NCBI GenBank assembly: GCA_903873295.1
Contig: CAIQNV010000065.1
Span: 1-39,868, forward strand
Length of the DNA stretch: 39,868 nt
DNA from: an uncultured Elusimicrobia bacterium
Lineage (GTDB): Bacteria > Elusimicrobiota > Elusimicrobia > Elusimicrobiales > UBA9959
Reading direction: 5' to 3'
Shown: piece by piece, positions 39,020 through 39,868 of the stretch
Numbering within the stretch: position 1 is the first letter of the stretch
How the letters are laid out: each line of letters begins with the position of its first letter
The notes under the pieces: model-generated
Told to the model about the DNA's origin: nothing
Database searches by the model: none
The model's input: the letters and a program-made list of their open reading frames with translations, nothing else
Program-made: the position numbers and the translations under genes

Positions 39020-39868
39020 ATGACTATAATTACACGTTCAACTCTCGGGGCAGCTGCGGTGGGCGCGGCCTTGTTTCTTTCGGCGGCCCGGCCCGCCGCC
39101 GCCGCCCAGCCGTTCGTTCTGACCAAGCCTGCTTCAGGAGACGTTATTTACAAAGCCGACAACATCCTTATCAATTGGACACAAGGCGACCCGTCCAGCG
39201 CGAAAGTCAGCCTTTTCCTGCTGGAAGTAAGTCCGGCCGGGCAGGCGCTTTACGGCAGCGCCTGCTTCCCTGACGGCCGCGGGCATCCTTGCCTGGCAGG
39301 ACAGATAATCATGGTTCCTAATTCCGGCTCCTACAATTGGCCGGCAGGAGACCAATATGATGTCCGCTGCGGCACACCCTACACCTATCAATTCTTTATG
39401 TTTCGGGAAGGCCCGGCCCCGGTCCCGGTAAGCATGGAGCACTTTTATGACACTCTGGGGCCGGTTTTCAATATCCGCTGCGGCTCCCGCCCGCACCTTG
39501 GCGGCGCCTCTCTGGCCAACGAGAACCTCAACCCCGACGTCCATTTCCAGACTGATTCCGACACGAAACCCGCGGCCTGCTGCTCTCCGGACTGGAACAG
39601 CGTGCCGTCCTCGTCCTATAACAATCCCGTGGTCATCGCCGCCTGTTCCGGCACTACGCAGCCGCAATGCGTTTCCAACGCGGCCATACACTGCCTGTGG
39701 AACTCCCAGGGCCCGGGCTGCTCCGACCCGACGCCCGCGGCCTGCTGCTCTCCGGACTGGAACAGCGTGCCGTCCTCGTCCTATAACAATCCCGTGGTCA
39801 TCGCCGCCTGTTCCGGCACTACGCAGCCGCAATGCGTTTCCAACGCGGCCATACACTGCCTGTGGAAC
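39020..39868 (+). CDS. Partial: secreted cysteine-rich tandem-repeat protein (3' end beyond window)
   Basis: An open frame of 283 codons that runs off the window end. AAGGAA precedes the ATG by a few bases. A signal peptide (about 1-29, ending Ala-Ala-Ala-Ala) leads to a beta-sandwich-like region (about 30-165). Its opening (Leu-Thr-Lys-Pro-Ala-Ser-Gly-Asp-Val-Ile, then Ile-Asn-Trp-Thr) resembles Kre9/KNH-type extracellular domains. From residue 184 there are 55-residue repeats, the second cut by the window edge. Each complete unit has six cysteines, starting Pro-Ala-Ala-Cys-Cys-Ser-Pro-Asp-Trp, so a disulfide-knitted extracellular rod is likely. The number of repeats and the C-terminal anchor are not visible. 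The function is unknown. Confidence 0.85.
   Translation, partial: MTIITRSTLGAAAVGAALFLSAARPAAAAQPFVLTKPASGDVIYKADNILINWTQGDPSSAKVSLFLLEVSPAGQALYGSACFPDGRGHPCLAGQIIMVPNSGSYNWPAGDQYDVRCGTPYTYQFFMFREGPAPVPVSMEHFYDTLGPVFNIRCGSRPHLGGASLANENLNPDVHFQTDSDTKPAACCSPDWNSVPSSSYNNPVVIAACSGTTQPQCVSNAAIHCLWNSQGPGCSDPTPAACCSPDWNSVPSSSYNNPVVIAACSGTTQPQCVSNAAIHCLWN
39569..39868 (+). repeat. 165-bp tandem repeat, copy 1 complete, copy 2 cut by the window end
   Basis: Copy 1 spans 39569-39733 and copy 2 starts at 39734. Over the 135 bases of copy 2 inside the window I see no difference between copies. The period is 165 bp, i.e. 55 codons, and the repeat is in frame with the gene. Confidence 0.92.

Noticed and set aside
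39134-39856. Minus-strand open frame with repeated sequence over the end of the window
   Set aside because: It is the antisense shadow of the signal-peptide-bearing, cysteine-rich repeat gene on the plus strand.
39569-39868. CRISPR array
   Set aside because: The repeat unit is 165 bp, in frame, contiguous and without unique spacers.

Overview
The window is a visibly G+C-rich, gene-dense bacterial chromosome segment. The cell is Gram-negative in type: it carries a TolC/MacA/MacB-style tripartite efflux set and many exported proteins with Sec signal peptides. Nothing here fixes the taxon. The mix of tail-fibre-like surface proteins sharing one N-terminal module, GT-C/TPR membrane proteins and lysine-rich exported proteins would fit an uncultured lineage such as Elusimicrobiota, but that is inference. 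I see no rRNA, tRNA, CRISPR array, transposase or integrase.

Layout. 1-7.2 kb: an NfeD-type membrane protease, an unknown protein, a receiver-only response regulator, a TMTC-like GT-C/TPR membrane protein, a non-coding stretch with consecutive hairpins (4931-5072), a dicarboxylate/glutamate symporter and a second receiver-only regulator. 7.2-11.8 kb: three tandem minus-strand paralogues built like phage tail fibres (signal peptide, a shared module, repeated GIGTTxP motifs and unrelated tips). 11.8-18.8 kb: a STAS protein, then a minus-strand cluster running from an unknown membrane protein through DusB-like tRNA dihydrouridine synthase, MutS and a PhoU-like (DUF47) protein to a PiT phosphate transporter. 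Upstream of it sits a zinc-ribbon protein behind an inverted repeat. 18.8-19.3 kb: a gene-free, A+T-richer stretch. 19.3-21.2 kb: a two-gene secreted cassette (small barrel-like protein plus a PQQ-type beta-propeller). 21.4-25.8 kb: tolC-macA-macB efflux operon behind a 16-bp palindrome. 25.8-29.1 kb: a two-gene flavin/iron-sulfur amino-acid dehydrogenase of the sarcosine oxidase/proline dehydrogenase type with unusual subunit fusion. 29.1-35.7 kb: a second GT-C/TPR protein, a small secreted glycine/serine-rich protein, then a tight operon of folD, a lysine-rich exported protein, a GNAT, a methyltransferase and trmO. 35.8-38.5 kb: an exported papain-family protease and a pyruvate/indolepyruvate decarboxylase. 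39.0 kb to the end: the start of a secreted protein with a 165-bp, apparently perfect tandem repeat encoding six-cysteine units, cut by the window edge.

Most worth a second look: the tail-fibre-like trio, which shows module mosaicism; the open-ended cysteine-rich repeat protein; the hairpin-rich region at 4931-5072; a recurring TANNNT box exactly six bases before start codons, suggesting leaderless transcripts; and the fused dehydrogenase. No complete, clearly novel multi-gene defence or biosynthetic system is evident.
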